Positions 16,513 to 25,189 of a stretch of DNA of 64,000 nucleotides are shown one piece after another; within the stretch, counting starts at the first letter, position 1, and each line of letters begins with the position of its first letter. The stretch is from NCBI RefSeq assembly GCF_000300195.1, contig NZ_AMQH01000012.1:514330-578329 (forward strand), in the 5' to 3' direction. The notes under the pieces were generated by a model, which worked only from the letters and a program-made list of their open reading frames with translations, was not told the origin of the DNA and ran no database searches. This DNA is from Clostridium tunisiense TJ (GTDB taxonomy: Bacteria > Bacillota > Clostridia > Clostridiales > Clostridiaceae). The position numbers and the translations under genes are program-made.

Positions 16513-16797
16513 AATGATGAGCAGGGAAAAAATTTAAATACATTTGAAGAAGATGTATTTAATAGAAAATTTATAGCGAAAAATTTAACTAAAATAATTG
16601 AGCCACAGGATGCGTCAATGGTAATGTCATTAGATTCAGAATGGAGAACAGGGAAAACAACATTTGTGAGAATGTGGAAGAATATGCTGGACTCTAATGA
16701 ATATAATGAAAGGTTTAAAACAGTTTATTTTAATGCTTTGGAAAATGATTTCATTAAAGAGCCATTAGTTCCATTATTTTCAGAATTTATGCTATGA
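16513..16797 (+). pseudogene. KAP-family P-loop NTPase, N-terminal fragment
   Basis: An open frame with no proper start reads NTFEEDVFNRKFIAKNLTK, then MVMSLDSEWRTGKTTFVRMW, a Walker A in the EWGTGKT context of KAP NTPases (the first G is R here), then TVYFNALENDFIKEPLVPLF. It ends at TGA 16797 after about 95 codons, where a full KAP protein would need several hundred more. The ATGs at 16514 and 16517 lie out of frame. KAP NTPases are membrane-linked ATPases often involved in phage exclusion; this copy is dead. Confidence 0.75.
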
Positions 16798-17895
16798 TAC
16801 ATTATGTAAAGTAGAAGAAAATTTATTATAATATCTATTAACATTAGAATACTGATATTTTAAAGATTTGTTAGTATACTTTTAAAAGTAAATACAAGTG
16901 TATTGTACATAAAAATACTTAGATTACTATAAAAATAGGGTGGTTCATAGAGCTACTTTATTTTTTTATTTTTGTTCTATGAAATTTGTGAAGGATATTT
17001 TTAAAACAGTTTGGAGCACTTCCAGCTGTTATGATAGAAGAAAAAAAGAAAAGGAAAAAAGAGGGAAACAGAGAAATAAAATGCAAGATAGTAAGAGTAG
17101 ATTATAGTTATAATGATTTATCAGTTATATTATAACTTCACAAGAATTATTATAGAATTAAAGCTAGTAAAATAAAGGTTAAAACATGATTTTATTAGTC
17201 CTATGTTAAAGGATAGGGAATAGGATAAAGAATGGGATTGAATAAGAACATTTAACAAAGTATAGGCAGTTTAATATAGTACACGCATAATACACAAACA
17301 ACTATTAAAGCCTTGCAAATATGCTACTCCTGTTGCAATTAAAAAAGCCTTTAGAAAATAAAAAAACTATATACTTAAAATAAGCATCGCCATCTAATAA
17401 AAAACTTCCTCAAACTCATAAAAAAGTTCGGGAAGAAATAAATAGATAAATTAGCTCCACGTTTAGCAAATGGCTTTATGCTGGGCTTTTATGTGGGACT
17501 TTATTATGATTTTACTTTTGAACCTTAATTCTACTCTGTGTATAAGTCGGTAAAAAGCGTGATTTTTTCGTGGTAGACTTTTTTATGAGGGAAAAATAGG
17601 GATATGTCGTGAAGGTAGGCGGTAGAAGGCGTGAGAGGGTGTGGGAGAGTTGGGGAGATTTATTCACAGGGAAGAGCCTTCTGAATTTTTGAATACAGAT
17701 TAGATTATATAAGGTTTTAATAGTGAAAGAGAAACATTTAGATTATTGAATGTATATTATAAATAGATTGCTCAAAGATATGATTTGGGGCTATATTGCA
17801 CACTAATTCGGCAAATTTGAAAATAGTTATAGTATTTTATATACACAATATGTATAATATGATCATAATTAGTAAATTTTGGAGATAACGATATA
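16798..17895. other. Non-coding debris with a G-rich tract
   Basis: About 1.1 kb with no recognisable gene in either strand. Bases 17588-17682 stand out: six runs of three or four G on the plus strand (17589, 17599, 17637, 17643, 17652, 17679) in DNA otherwise about three-quarters AT. The rest is AT-rich and contains short hairpins only. Confidence 0.5.
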
Positions 17896-18180
17896 TTTGA
17901 AATAGAAGATATAATTACTGTGATTTTTATTTTAATTGATGATATTTACCTGGAGATTACTCCAACACACATTAAAGAACGAAAAAATATTAAGGATACT
18001 ATATTAAGGGCTAGTGAAAAAATAACCATAAGTATAGTTGGTGAATTATTGACTATAGACTTTGAAAAAGCTTGGGTAGACTTTTGTGAAAAAAACTTAA
18101 AGGATTTATTTCCATGATTGTGTGATAGAAAACATCTCCTTAGTATTCTCAAGTTCAGGATCGATGACAGGTGTACGATT
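17896..18180 (+). pseudogene. IS982-family transposase, N-terminal remnant
   Basis: The reading FEIEDIITVIFILIDDIY, then PTHIKERKNIKDTIL, ITISIVGELLTIDFEKAW and KNLKDLFP, TGA (18115-18117), LCDR matches the N-terminal region of IS982-type transposases, which continue with a DLFPxxCxRTRFNR motif. After the stop the similarity fades within a few codons, so only about a quarter of the transposase survives. No terminal repeats were found. An IS insertion probably contributed to the rearrangement of this element. Confidence 0.75.
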
Positions 18181-18385
18181 CTCAATTTTAAAGGCTATGG
18201 ACATTAGTATTGTAACTAAATAATGTAGATAAATAATATGTTCAATTAGGTGATTTATAATCATGGTTTAAACTTGATCCTCATTTGTTAATTTGTAATT
18301 TTTTATTCACAAATTTAAATATACCTTTCAAAACAAGGTGGTTCAAGTTTAGCGTAGATAGAATATAAAAAATAAAGGTCTTTGC

Positions 18386-18409
18386 CAAAGTTTCTTAACA
18401 TAAACTTTG
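18386..18409. promoter_or_regulatory. Palindromic candidate operator
   Basis: CAAAGTTT (18386-18393) and AAACTTTG (18402-18409) form a perfect inverted repeat with an 8-base spacer, 30 bases upstream of the hydrolase start. The size suits a dimeric repressor. No regulator gene is adjacent. Confidence 0.4.
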
Positions 18410-18438
18410 ACACTACGAAAATAGTGGGGGGATTGTAT

Positions 18439-19482
18439 ATGAAATACAATAGTTTTAAAGAATTAGAGAATGAGTACTCTGTACCTTTTTCTCAAGGAAA
18501 GTATATGGAAGCTTTAACTTTGTTAAAAAATGGAATGAAAAGTCTTCCAGAAGAAGAGTTGGAAAAATATTTATTTAATATTATACTAGATAAAGCTCAA
18601 CTCAATAGCAAATCAAAATTATATGATGAGTGTCTAAAAGATTTAACATACTTAGTTGACAGAAGTTATGTATGTCCTTTATATTGGAGCAGATTCTCTG
18701 ATCCATTTACTAAAAGTAAGGACTACATAAAATTAAGAGAGAAAAATGATTTTCAAAGAAGTCGTCAACAAGAAAATTTAAGTCTAGTATGGGAGGTTTT
18801 ATTGCCTCAAAACTATACTAAAGGAAAAAGGTACCCTTTATTTATAAATTTACATGGTGATGGAGATAATATAGCATATCACAAAGAGTTTTGGAAAGCT
18901 GAAGAGTTATTAAATAAAGGTTTCATTGTTGTTTATATTCAATCAAGTCAATTAATCAGCCACAATGGTTATTCATGGACAAAAACAGTTTTTTATAGTC
19001 CTGATCAGAAAAATTGGCCAGATTCAGAACAGATACGTCCAATATCACAAAGTAGTTATGAAATTAGTGAATGTTATGATTCAGCATATGATGAGATTAA
19101 GAGATGTTATGATGCTATAAGCAATGAGTATTCAATTAATGAGAATAGTATCATAATTGGGGGATTCTCAGGCGGAGCTAAAGCAGCTATAGATATTGCA
19201 ATGACTAATACTGTTCCAGTAAAGGGATTTATTGCTCTATGCTCATCCAAGCCAAATTCATTTACAAAAGACAATATTGAAGAGCTGTTACATCGAGGTG
19301 TAAAAGGTGTGTTTATGGAAGGCGAGAAGGATGTGCCGGTGCCAAAAGTGGATGAGATGATGAAAGACTTTAAGGATATTGGCGTTCCATACCAATATTA
19401 CATTAATGATGGAATAGGTCATTGTTACCCTAATGATTTAAGTGATAAATTAGTACAAGCTGTAGATTTTATATTAAAGTAA
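18439..19482 (+). CDS. Alpha/beta hydrolase (esterase), element cargo
   Basis: A 347-residue intact protein. The N-terminal 95 residues are helical and of unknown role; residues about 120-347 form an alpha/beta hydrolase with an oxyanion-region LHGDGD, a nucleophile elbow GGFSGGAKA and a catalytic-type histidine in GIGHCYP. An acid residue such as D in EGEKDVPVP may complete the triad. ATG 18439 follows GGGGGGA (18425-18431); the longer frame from 18382 lacks a site. Cytoplasmic, with no signal peptide. The substrate is unknown; the fold resembles phospholipase/carboxylesterase and feruloyl esterase relatives. It is the last intact gene before attR. Confidence 0.8.
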   Translation: MKYNSFKELENEYSVPFSQGKYMEALTLLKNGMKSLPEEELEKYLFNIILDKAQLNSKSKLYDECLKDLTYLVDRSYVCPLYWSRFSDPFTKSKDYIKLREKNDFQRSRQQENLSLVWEVLLPQNYTKGKRYPLFINLHGDGDNIAYHKEFWKAEELLNKGFIVVYIQSSQLISHNGYSWTKTVFYSPDQKNWPDSEQIRPISQSSYEISECYDSAYDEIKRCYDAISNEYSINENSIIIGGFSGGAKAAIDIAMTNTVPVKGFIALCSSKPNSFTKDNIEELLHRGVKGVFMEGEKDVPVPKVDEMMKDFKDIGVPYQYYINDGIGHCYPNDLSDKLVQAVDFILK

Positions 19483-19551
19483 AGTTAGATTATGAACTAA
19501 GTTAATATATTACGTATGAGAAGTGTTGAGTTTTAGCACTTTTATGGAAGA

Positions 19552-19622
19552 ATTTGCACCTCTGGGGTGCTTGTGATACATGGTGAATGCCATGTTCTTC
19601 ACTTGCTAGTGCAAATAGCAAG
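19552..19622. ncRNA. Cluster of three hairpins, candidate structured RNA
   Basis: In 70 bases: GCACC/GGTGC (19556/19566), ACATGG/CCATGT (19578/19590) and CTTGCTA/TAGCAAG (19602/19616). In addition ATTTGCAC (19552-19559) is the exact complement of GTGCAAAT (19609-19616), so an alternative enclosing helix is possible. No ORF covers it. It lies 140 bases inside attR. Confidence 0.35.
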
Positions 19623-19764
19623 AAGAAACTGTTTATAGTTTATTCTAGAGAGCAGGTCAAAAGCAAATAATTGTAAATTCAATAAGTATTCAGAGATAAT
19701 TTTATTTTAGACAAGAGGTTACCAAAAAGCTATTTTTCTTTGTTTATTATTATTCTTGTATCCA

Positions 19765-19794
19765 GTTGCTATTGAAGAGGCAATGAGATAATAA
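19765..19794 (+). repeat. Right attachment site (attR), 30-bp direct repeat
   Basis: Exact copy of 8249-8278, repeating the last nine codons (VAIEEAMR and stop) of the GGGtGRT gene. Flanking bases differ on both sides (A versus T before, T versus G after), so the identity ends sharply at 30 bases. Confidence 0.93.
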
Positions 19795-19869
19795 TACTTT
19801 ATTGTATCAAATAACAAAAAAGTCATGTCACACACAATAAAGTTGTGCTACTGATAATAAAGTTATGTT

Positions 19870-19924
19870 AAAGGCTTAGCAGCCAGTGAAGGTTTAACCC
19901 CTCACTAACTGTTCAGCCTTTTTA
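19870..19924 (+). terminator. Intrinsic terminator, probably the original one of the GGGtGRT gene
   Basis: AAAGGCT (19870-19876) pairs with AGCCTTT (19915-19921), with AGTGAAGG/CCCTCACT inside, followed by TTTTT. It lies 75 bases past attR, where the operon would have ended before integration. The rest up to 20150 is AT-rich and empty. Confidence 0.85.
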
Positions 19925-20150
19925 TTTACATTGCGTTACACCTCAGAATAGGGCCATAAAAAATAGAATCTAATCTAATTTTTATATAGAAACCTAAATA
20001 GCTTACCTGACTCACTCTTCATAAAATAATGCTTTAGAAGAGAATAGAAAAAAATAGGTAAGTTTATATTTTACTTTACTGGAAAATTATATTATGATAC
20101 CATAAAAGTAAAATATTGTATTTGATGATATTATATATTGGAGTGGTATT

Positions 20151-20273
20151 ATGGTTTATGATTATGATGAAATCTGCAAGATATATGATGATGTTAGAGA
20201 AACAGATTTTGGAATAGTAAACTTTATGATTGATAAGGCTGGTATAACAGAAGAAAGTAATATATCTTTGTAA
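20151..20273 (+). pseudogene. SAM-dependent methyltransferase, N-terminal fragment
   Basis: A 40-codon ORF from ATG 20151 reads MVYDYDEICKIYDDVRETDFG, the typical beginning of small class I methyltransferases, and stops at TAA 20273 before the SAM-binding motif. GGAGTGG at 20139-20145 serves as ribosome site. The body of the gene is missing, so this is a deletion remnant. Confidence 0.6.
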
Positions 20274-20304
20274 AATTATTCGATAAAGTCATGGAGGGAT
20301 AAAG

Positions 20305-20763
20305 GTGGATATACATTTTGAGATTATTACTCCTGATAATTGGCGGACTTTTAATAAGTTAAAAGTTAAAGAAAAACAAAAAGAATTTGTTGCTCCAAAT
20401 ATAACAATTCTTGCAAAAGCATATGCTTTTAGAGACTCCAATAGCCAAGTGTATGCTATATACAATGAGGACATGCCTATTGGGCTGTTAATGGAACGTG
20501 AATATGTAGAGGATAATAAATTATTTTGCGTATTAGATCAATTTATGATTACCGAAAAATATCAAAGAATGGGTTATGGCAAAGCAGCTATGAACCTATG
20601 GATAGATTTGATAAAGAGAAAAAATAGGTACACTTCTATTGTTCTCTGTTATATTGAAGGAGATGAGGAAGCTAAAAATCTGTATCTTAATATAGGCTTT
20701 TATCATACTGGTGAAGTGGATGAGGATGAAATAATTATGAAATACAACTTAGAGAATAACTGA
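20305..20763 (+). CDS. GNAT acetyltransferase (BltD/PaiA-like)
   Basis: A 152-residue single-domain GNAT protein. The acetyl-CoA pyrophosphate-binding motif is QRMGYGKAAM after a beta strand (CVLDQFMITEKY); the C-terminal EAKNLYLNIGFYHTGE is the usual last helix-strand element. Length is normal. Translation starts at GTG 20305 behind GGAGGGA (20292-20298). Overall it resembles spermine/spermidine N-acetyltransferases of the BltD/PaiA type, which inactivate polyamines, but the substrate is not certain. It directly follows the methyltransferase fragment. Confidence 0.85.
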   Translation: MDIHFEIITPDNWRTFNKLKVKEKQKEFVAPNITILAKAYAFRDSNSQVYAIYNEDMPIGLLMEREYVEDNKLFCVLDQFMITEKYQRMGYGKAAMNLWIDLIKRKNRYTSIVLCYIEGDEEAKNLYLNIGFYHTGEVDEDEIIMKYNLENN

Positions 20764-20889
20764 TAAATTTCTTGAAAATATATTAATCTTACACATGGTG
20801 AAGAAAATCTTATCTGAATTAATAGCTTGTCAGTAAAAAGTTGTGGAAGACTTAAATTGTATATTAAATTTATTGAGGTGGGGGATTAA

Positions 20890-21423
20890 ATGATTTACTA
20901 TAAGGATAATGAAATTATAATAAGGGATGTCTTAACCAGTGATGTGATAACTTTGTTTTCTTGGTCAATTGACCAAGAAATAAATAAGCATGATCCAAAA
21001 CCATTGCCTAAGGATACTAAATCTTTAATGAAAGAATGTGAAAATTACTGTAGAAGATTCGAAGATGAAATAATAAGTAGCCCTATAGAGAATCGAAAAT
21101 ATAAGTACTTCATAATTGAAGATGCAGCAAGGCATTCTATTGGTTTCGTTAACTTTTTCAGCATAGATAAAGAGAAAAAGCAAGGAGAGATGGGAGTTTT
21201 AATTGGAGATAAAAGATACTGGCAAAAGGGAATAGGCTATGCTTCAGTTAAGGCTGTAATAGATTATATATTTAATCATATGGATATTGAAAGAATTTAT
21301 ATAGAAACTGGTGAAAATAATATACCAGCAATTAACCTATTTAGTAAGCTTCACTTTAATAAGTGTGGAGAATATCTAGAGGATGAGGATTTTAAATTTA
21401 TAGTTATGGAAAAGAAAAAGTAA
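20890..21423 (+). CDS. GNAT acetyltransferase (RimJ/RimL-like)
   Basis: A 177-residue GNAT protein of the RimJ/RimL or aminoglycoside 6'-acetyltransferase-like type: an N-terminal IIIRDVLTSDVITLFSW segment, the acetyl-CoA site RYWQKGIGYASVKA, and the closing ETGENNIPAINLFSKLHF. ATG 20890 has GAGGTGGGGG upstream (20875-20884). It could acetylate a protein N-terminus or a small amine; the sequence does not decide. A terminator follows. Confidence 0.85.
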   Translation: MIYYKDNEIIIRDVLTSDVITLFSWSIDQEINKHDPKPLPKDTKSLMKECENYCRRFEDEIISSPIENRKYKYFIIEDAARHSIGFVNFFSIDKEKKQGEMGVLIGDKRYWQKGIGYASVKAVIDYIFNHMDIERIYIETGENNIPAINLFSKLHFNKCGEYLEDEDFKFIVMEKKK

Positions 21424-21444
21424 TTTGCTATAGTAACCTACTTA

Positions 21445-21491
21445 AGAAAAGGTTTTAGATAAGGCATAAATTCTAAAAACTTTTCTTTTTA
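21445..21491 (+). terminator. Intrinsic terminator
   Basis: AGAAAAGGTTTTAGA (21445-21459) pairs with TCTAAAAACTTTTCT (21472-21486), one mismatch, followed by TTTT. Confidence 0.8.
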
Positions 21492-21713
21492 TTTATATTT
21501 TAAAGAATAAATGTCACATAATTTTATATAGTTAGTTTAAAAAACAATCAGGTTTTTTAAATAAAAAAAGATGGTTCGATTCATTAAAATTTATTTGTCA
21601 AGAAACTAAATAAAATGAGTTTAGTTGATTTTTAAAATAAGAGATTCAGCAAAATAAATCATGTACATTAGGGTAAAATAAAATAATAAATCAATAGAAA
21701 GGTAGGGTTTAAA

Positions 21714-22607
21714 ATGAAAAAGTTATTGATTTTTACTTTATCCTATTTATTATGCACTGTTTTTCCTTGTAGGGAAGTAAGAGCTTTGGAAGATTATAAT
21801 ACTGTAATGAAAAGAGATATATTAAGTTTATTTCTTGCTTATCCGGAGCATGTAACTGGAGTGGAAAAGTCAGCTGAAGGAAATGTTTATGTAATTCTAA
21901 AGTCTGGTAAAAGAATATTATACGATGATAAAAAACAAAAAACTCATGATGAGAAGTTAAATAATCCAGATATTCAAGATATGTTGGAGCAACCTTATCC
22001 GCTAGATAGCATTGATGAGTTACCTGATGTAAATTTTGATCCAGGAAGAGGAAGAATATATAACTTGCTTCATGAAGTCTATGGTAGTAATCAAGGGACA
22101 ATTGAAAGAAATTTAACTAATTGCAATGGTTGGCAATTTAATAAACAAAATGGAGCGGCAGAAGCATTAAAGGCAGTTTTAAAGGATGTAAATGAAGCTT
22201 CAAAAACCAATGGCAAAATTGGTGGATTTGTATATCCTATAAATGGAACATATAATTATAGATATGTGTCTGGCACAGGAAGGTTAAGCCCTCATGCCTT
22301 TGCTATAGCCATAGATATAAAGAGTCATCCTCACGATTATTGGAAGTGGAATACTAGAAGTAATGGAGAAAAAAGAATGCAGGCTTACCCAAAGGAATTA
22401 GTTAAGATTTTTGAAAACCACAATTTTGTTTGGGGAGGAAAATGGGGACATTTTGATATACTTCACTTTGAATATAGACCAGAAGTAATATTAAAGGCCA
22501 GATATTTTTCTACTCCTATACAGGAGAGTTCCTACTGGTACTATGGTGTTCCTGAGAATGAACAGGTTAAAGAATATATAAATTTAATTGATAATAAGTT
22601 AAACTAG
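21714..22607 (+). CDS. M15-family D-alanyl-D-alanine carboxypeptidase (VanY-like)
   Basis: A 297-residue exported zinc peptidase. Residues 1-25 form a signal peptide (KKLLIFTLSYLLCTVFPC, with a cysteine near a possible cleavage or lipid site). The M15 zinc motifs are SPHAFAIAIDI (HxxxxxxD) around residues 193-203 and HFDILHFEY (final HxxH-like pair) around 246-254. These enzymes trim peptidoglycan stem peptides. ATG 21714 follows AAAGGTAGGG at 21699-21708. Monocistronic; 290 AT-rich bases upstream hold no gene. Confidence 0.88.
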   Translation: MKKLLIFTLSYLLCTVFPCREVRALEDYNTVMKRDILSLFLAYPEHVTGVEKSAEGNVYVILKSGKRILYDDKKQKTHDEKLNNPDIQDMLEQPYPLDSIDELPDVNFDPGRGRIYNLLHEVYGSNQGTIERNLTNCNGWQFNKQNGAAEALKAVLKDVNEASKTNGKIGGFVYPINGTYNYRYVSGTGRLSPHAFAIAIDIKSHPHDYWKWNTRSNGEKRMQAYPKELVKIFENHNFVWGGKWGHFDILHFEYRPEVILKARYFSTPIQESSYWYYGVPENEQVKEYINLIDNKLN

Positions 22608-22785
22608 TAATAAGAAGTTATTAAAATAATTTATGAGAAAGCTTTATATATACGTAAGCTTAAAAGGAATAAGATAATATTTTATTCATTAGCTTTATTT
22701 GACTTACTTTAAGCTTTCAGATATGAGCAAATTAACCTATTTCATTAAAGTCTATATACTAATTTCAATATATAGGGAGGAATCC

Positions 22786-23511
22786 ATGATTAGTTACGAA
22801 GAACAAGCATTTTATGAACTTAAAAAATGGCAGAAAAAAATGAGTAAGAAACCGTCCTTTACAAGTAAGATTACTAAGGGGGTTCAAAAGAAATTTAACA
22901 ATTTAATTCCTGAAAAAGCTCAAAATATTATTACCGAAGCTATTAAAAATATGACTAAGGCTGTGCTTACAGGCTCAGGATTTATTACGAAAGCGCCACT
23001 ACTATATGCTGTTTTAGAAGAACGGGAAAAGTTAGTTGAAGAGAAGCTAAATTTTTATAGAAAAGCTGCAACAGTAAGTGGAGCTGGAACTGGTGCTGGA
23101 GGTCTTTTATTAGGACTTGCGGATTTTCCTATACTTTTGAGCATAAAAATGAAGTTTTTGTTTGATACTGCTAGTATATTTGGTTTTGATGTAAAGAACT
23201 ATACTGAAAGACTATATATCTTGCATATATTTCTTCTAGCTTTTTCTAGTGATGAGAAAAGATATGAGGTATATCATAATCTATTAAATTGGCAAACTTA
23301 TATAGACACACTTCCCGAAAATATAAATGATTATGATTGGAAAACCTTTCAGGTTGAGTATAGGGACTATATAGATTTGGCTAAAATGTTACAATTAGTT
23401 CCAGGAATTGGTGCAGTGGTTGGAGCTTATGCTAATTATCAACTTATGGATAAGCTTGGAGAGACTGCTATAAATGCCTACAGGCTTAGAATTTTAGGAG
23501 TGAAAAACTAA
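22786..23511 (+). CDS. EcsC family protein
   Basis: A 241-residue protein of the EcsC family: SYEEQAFYELKKWQKKM at the N-terminus, a glycine-rich hydrophobic segment at about residues 101-125 (SGAGTGAGGLLLGLADFPIL), and a C-terminal LVPGIGAVVGAYANYQLMDKLG. EcsC proteins are membrane-associated and were first named from the ecs ABC transporter operon of Bacillus; their biochemical role is not established. ATG 22786 follows AGGGAGG (22774-22780); the longer frame lacks a site. No ecsAB genes are adjacent. Confidence 0.85.
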   Translation: MISYEEQAFYELKKWQKKMSKKPSFTSKITKGVQKKFNNLIPEKAQNIITEAIKNMTKAVLTGSGFITKAPLLYAVLEEREKLVEEKLNFYRKAATVSGAGTGAGGLLLGLADFPILLSIKMKFLFDTASIFGFDVKNYTERLYILHIFLLAFSSDEKRYEVYHNLLNWQTYIDTLPENINDYDWKTFQVEYRDYIDLAKMLQLVPGIGAVVGAYANYQLMDKLGETAINAYRLRILGVKN

Positions 23512-23616
23512 AATTATATTATATATAAAATACATTTCAAATTATAGTTCTCTTTTAAATTTATCTTAAATATATTTTTATTAAGAGGTTATGACACAAG
23601 AGCCATTTATTAAAAA

Positions 23617-23671
23617 TACCACTATATATTATGAAGTATGAGTTAGGATTACTACAGACTATATAGTGGTA
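23617..23671 (+). terminator. Hairpin, probable terminator
   Basis: TACCACTATATA (23617-23628) pairs with TATATAGTGGTA (23660-23671), a 12-bp stem with a long loop, then ATTTATTT. It lies between the EcsC and malic enzyme genes and could also act as an attenuator for the latter. Confidence 0.6.
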
Positions 23672-23727
23672 ATTTATTTGCAGTTTATTGTGATTAATCC
23701 TAAATTAATAGTTATAAGGAGATAAAA

Positions 23728-24954
23728 ATGAATTTAAGAGAAAGAGCTTTGGAATTTCATAAGATTAACAAAGGCAAAATAGCACTGCATTGTAAAGTAC
23801 CTGTTGAAAATAGAGAACAGATGACCTTAGCTTATACTCCAGGAGTAGCAGAACCTTGCTTAGAAATTAATAAAGATAGTGATACAATTTATGATTTTAC
23901 ATCAAAAGGTAATTGGGTTGCAATAGTAACAAATGGTACAGCTGTGCTTGGACTTGGGGACATTGGTCCTGGAGCTAGTTTGCCAGTTATGGAAGGAAAA
24001 GCAGTTTTATTTAAGGCATTTGGGGGTATCGATGCTTTTCCAATTTGTTTAGAAACTAAAGATCCCAGTGAGATAATTAACACTGTAAAGCTTCTTCAAA
24101 GTTCTTTTGGGGGAATTAATCTAGAGGACATCAAAGCTCCAGAGTGTTTTGAAATCGAAGAGCAACTAAAGAAAATTTGTAGCATACCAATTTTTCATGA
24201 TGATCAACATGGAACCGCTGTAGTGTCTTTAGCTTGTCTATTTAATTCACTGAAAATAGTTAAAAAAAATCTACAAGATATAAGAGTTGTAATAAATGGA
24301 GCTGGTGCAGCTGGTATTGCCATAGCTAAACTTTTAATAAAATTAAAGGTAAATGATGTGATTTTATGTGATACAAAAGGTGCTATTTATTCTGGAAGAC
24401 AAGAAAAAATGAACAAATACAAAAGTGAAATTGCTATGATTAGTAATAAGAATAAAGAAAAAGGTAGTCTAAGAGAGGTGCTAAAAGATAAGGATGTGTT
24501 TATAGGGGTTTCAATTGGTAATTGTGTAGATAGTGATATGGTAAAGTCAATGAATGAGAATGCTATCATCATGGCCATGGCAAATCCTAATCCAGAAATT
24601 GACCCTAGAGTTGCGAAAGAAGCTGGTGCTAGAGTGGTTTGTACTGGCAGGTCCGACTATCCTAATCAAGTAAATAATGTATTGGCTTTCCCAGGTATTT
24701 TTAGAGGTGCTTTAGATGTAAGAGCAACTGATATAAATGATGAAATGAAAATTGCTGCAGCTACTGCTATAGCAGAGTTAATTAGCCCTGAAGAATTAAG
24801 GGAAGATTTTGTAATACCTGCACCTTTCGATTTAAGGATTGCTCCAAAGGTAGCAGAATATGTTTCAAGAGCAGCTATAGAAACTAAGGTTAATAGATTA
24901 ATAATTAGTCCTGAAAAGATTAAGGAAAATACAGAAAAACTATTAACTAAGTAA
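23728..24954 (+). CDS. NAD(P)-dependent malic enzyme
   Basis: A 408-residue enzyme of the small bacterial malic enzyme type, which oxidatively decarboxylates malate to pyruvate. The N-terminal domain carries [11 protein letters not shown] and the catalytic lysine region [15 protein letters not shown]; metal and substrate residues lie in [10 protein letters not shown]; the NAD(P)-binding fold shows [15 protein letters not shown] around residue 190. The motif [12 protein letters not shown] is also standard. No C-terminal phosphotransacetylase domain, as usual for the short form. ATG 23728 has AAGGAGA at 23716-23722. Confidence 0.95.
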   Translation: MNLRERALEFHKINKGKIALHCKVPVENREQMTLAYTPGVAEPCLEINKDSDTIYDFTSKGNWVAIVTNGTAVLGLGDIGPGASLPVMEGKAVLFKAFGGIDAFPICLETKDPSEIINTVKLLQSSFGGINLEDIKAPECFEIEEQLKKICSIPIFHDDQHGTAVVSLACLFNSLKIVKKNLQDIRVVINGAGAAGIAIAKLLIKLKVNDVILCDTKGAIYSGRQEKMNKYKSEIAMISNKNKEKGSLREVLKDKDVFIGVSIGNCVDSDMVKSMNENAIIMAMANPNPEIDPRVAKEAGARVVCTGRSDYPNQVNNVLAFPGIFRGALDVRATDINDEMKIAAATAIAELISPEELREDFVIPAPFDLRIAPKVAEYVSRAAIETKVNRLIISPEKIKENTEKLLTK

Positions 24955-24998
24955 AGCGCTCTCCATATATACTAATTATTTATATGATTTTTATGTGG

Positions 24999-25035
24999 AT
25001 AGGCTATTTCAATGAATAGGTTTGAAATAGCCTAT
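24999..25035. terminator. Hairpin without clear T run
   Basis: ATAGGCTATTTCA (24999-25011) pairs perfectly with TGAAATAGCCTAT (25023-25035). Position fits termination of the malic enzyme gene, though the following TAAAAATT is a poor U tract. Confidence 0.6.
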
Positions 25036-25189
25036 TAAAAATTTATAAAATAAATTATATGAGAAATGTAATATAATGCACCAAAGTAGAATAAATATTT
25101 GTTTTAATGATAACTTTTTAATAATAAATATGATATAACATTTATGTGGACAAACTATTAACCTTATTTTCTTGGAGGAGATGGTAATA

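Larger units (their letters stand above)
8279..19794. mobile_element. Integrated, decayed prophage-like element at the GGGtGRT gene
   Basis: An 11.5-kb segment bounded by a perfect 30-bp direct repeat, with an intact tyrosine integrase at its left end. It contains remains of a terminase-small-like gene, an SPP1-gp6-like portal, a head protein, a serine recombinase, a KAP NTPase and an IS982-type transposase, all broken by stops, frameshifts or deletions. Several cargo genes are intact. Structural and replication modules are mostly missing, so independent mobility as a phage is unlikely; excision remains possible because integrase and both att sites are complete. The right flank resumes with the apparent original terminator of the target gene at 19870. 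Confidence 0.9.

Noticed and set aside
21565..21585. GGTTCGATTC resembling a tRNA T-loop
   Set aside because: No matching T stem, anticodon arm or acceptor stem around it.
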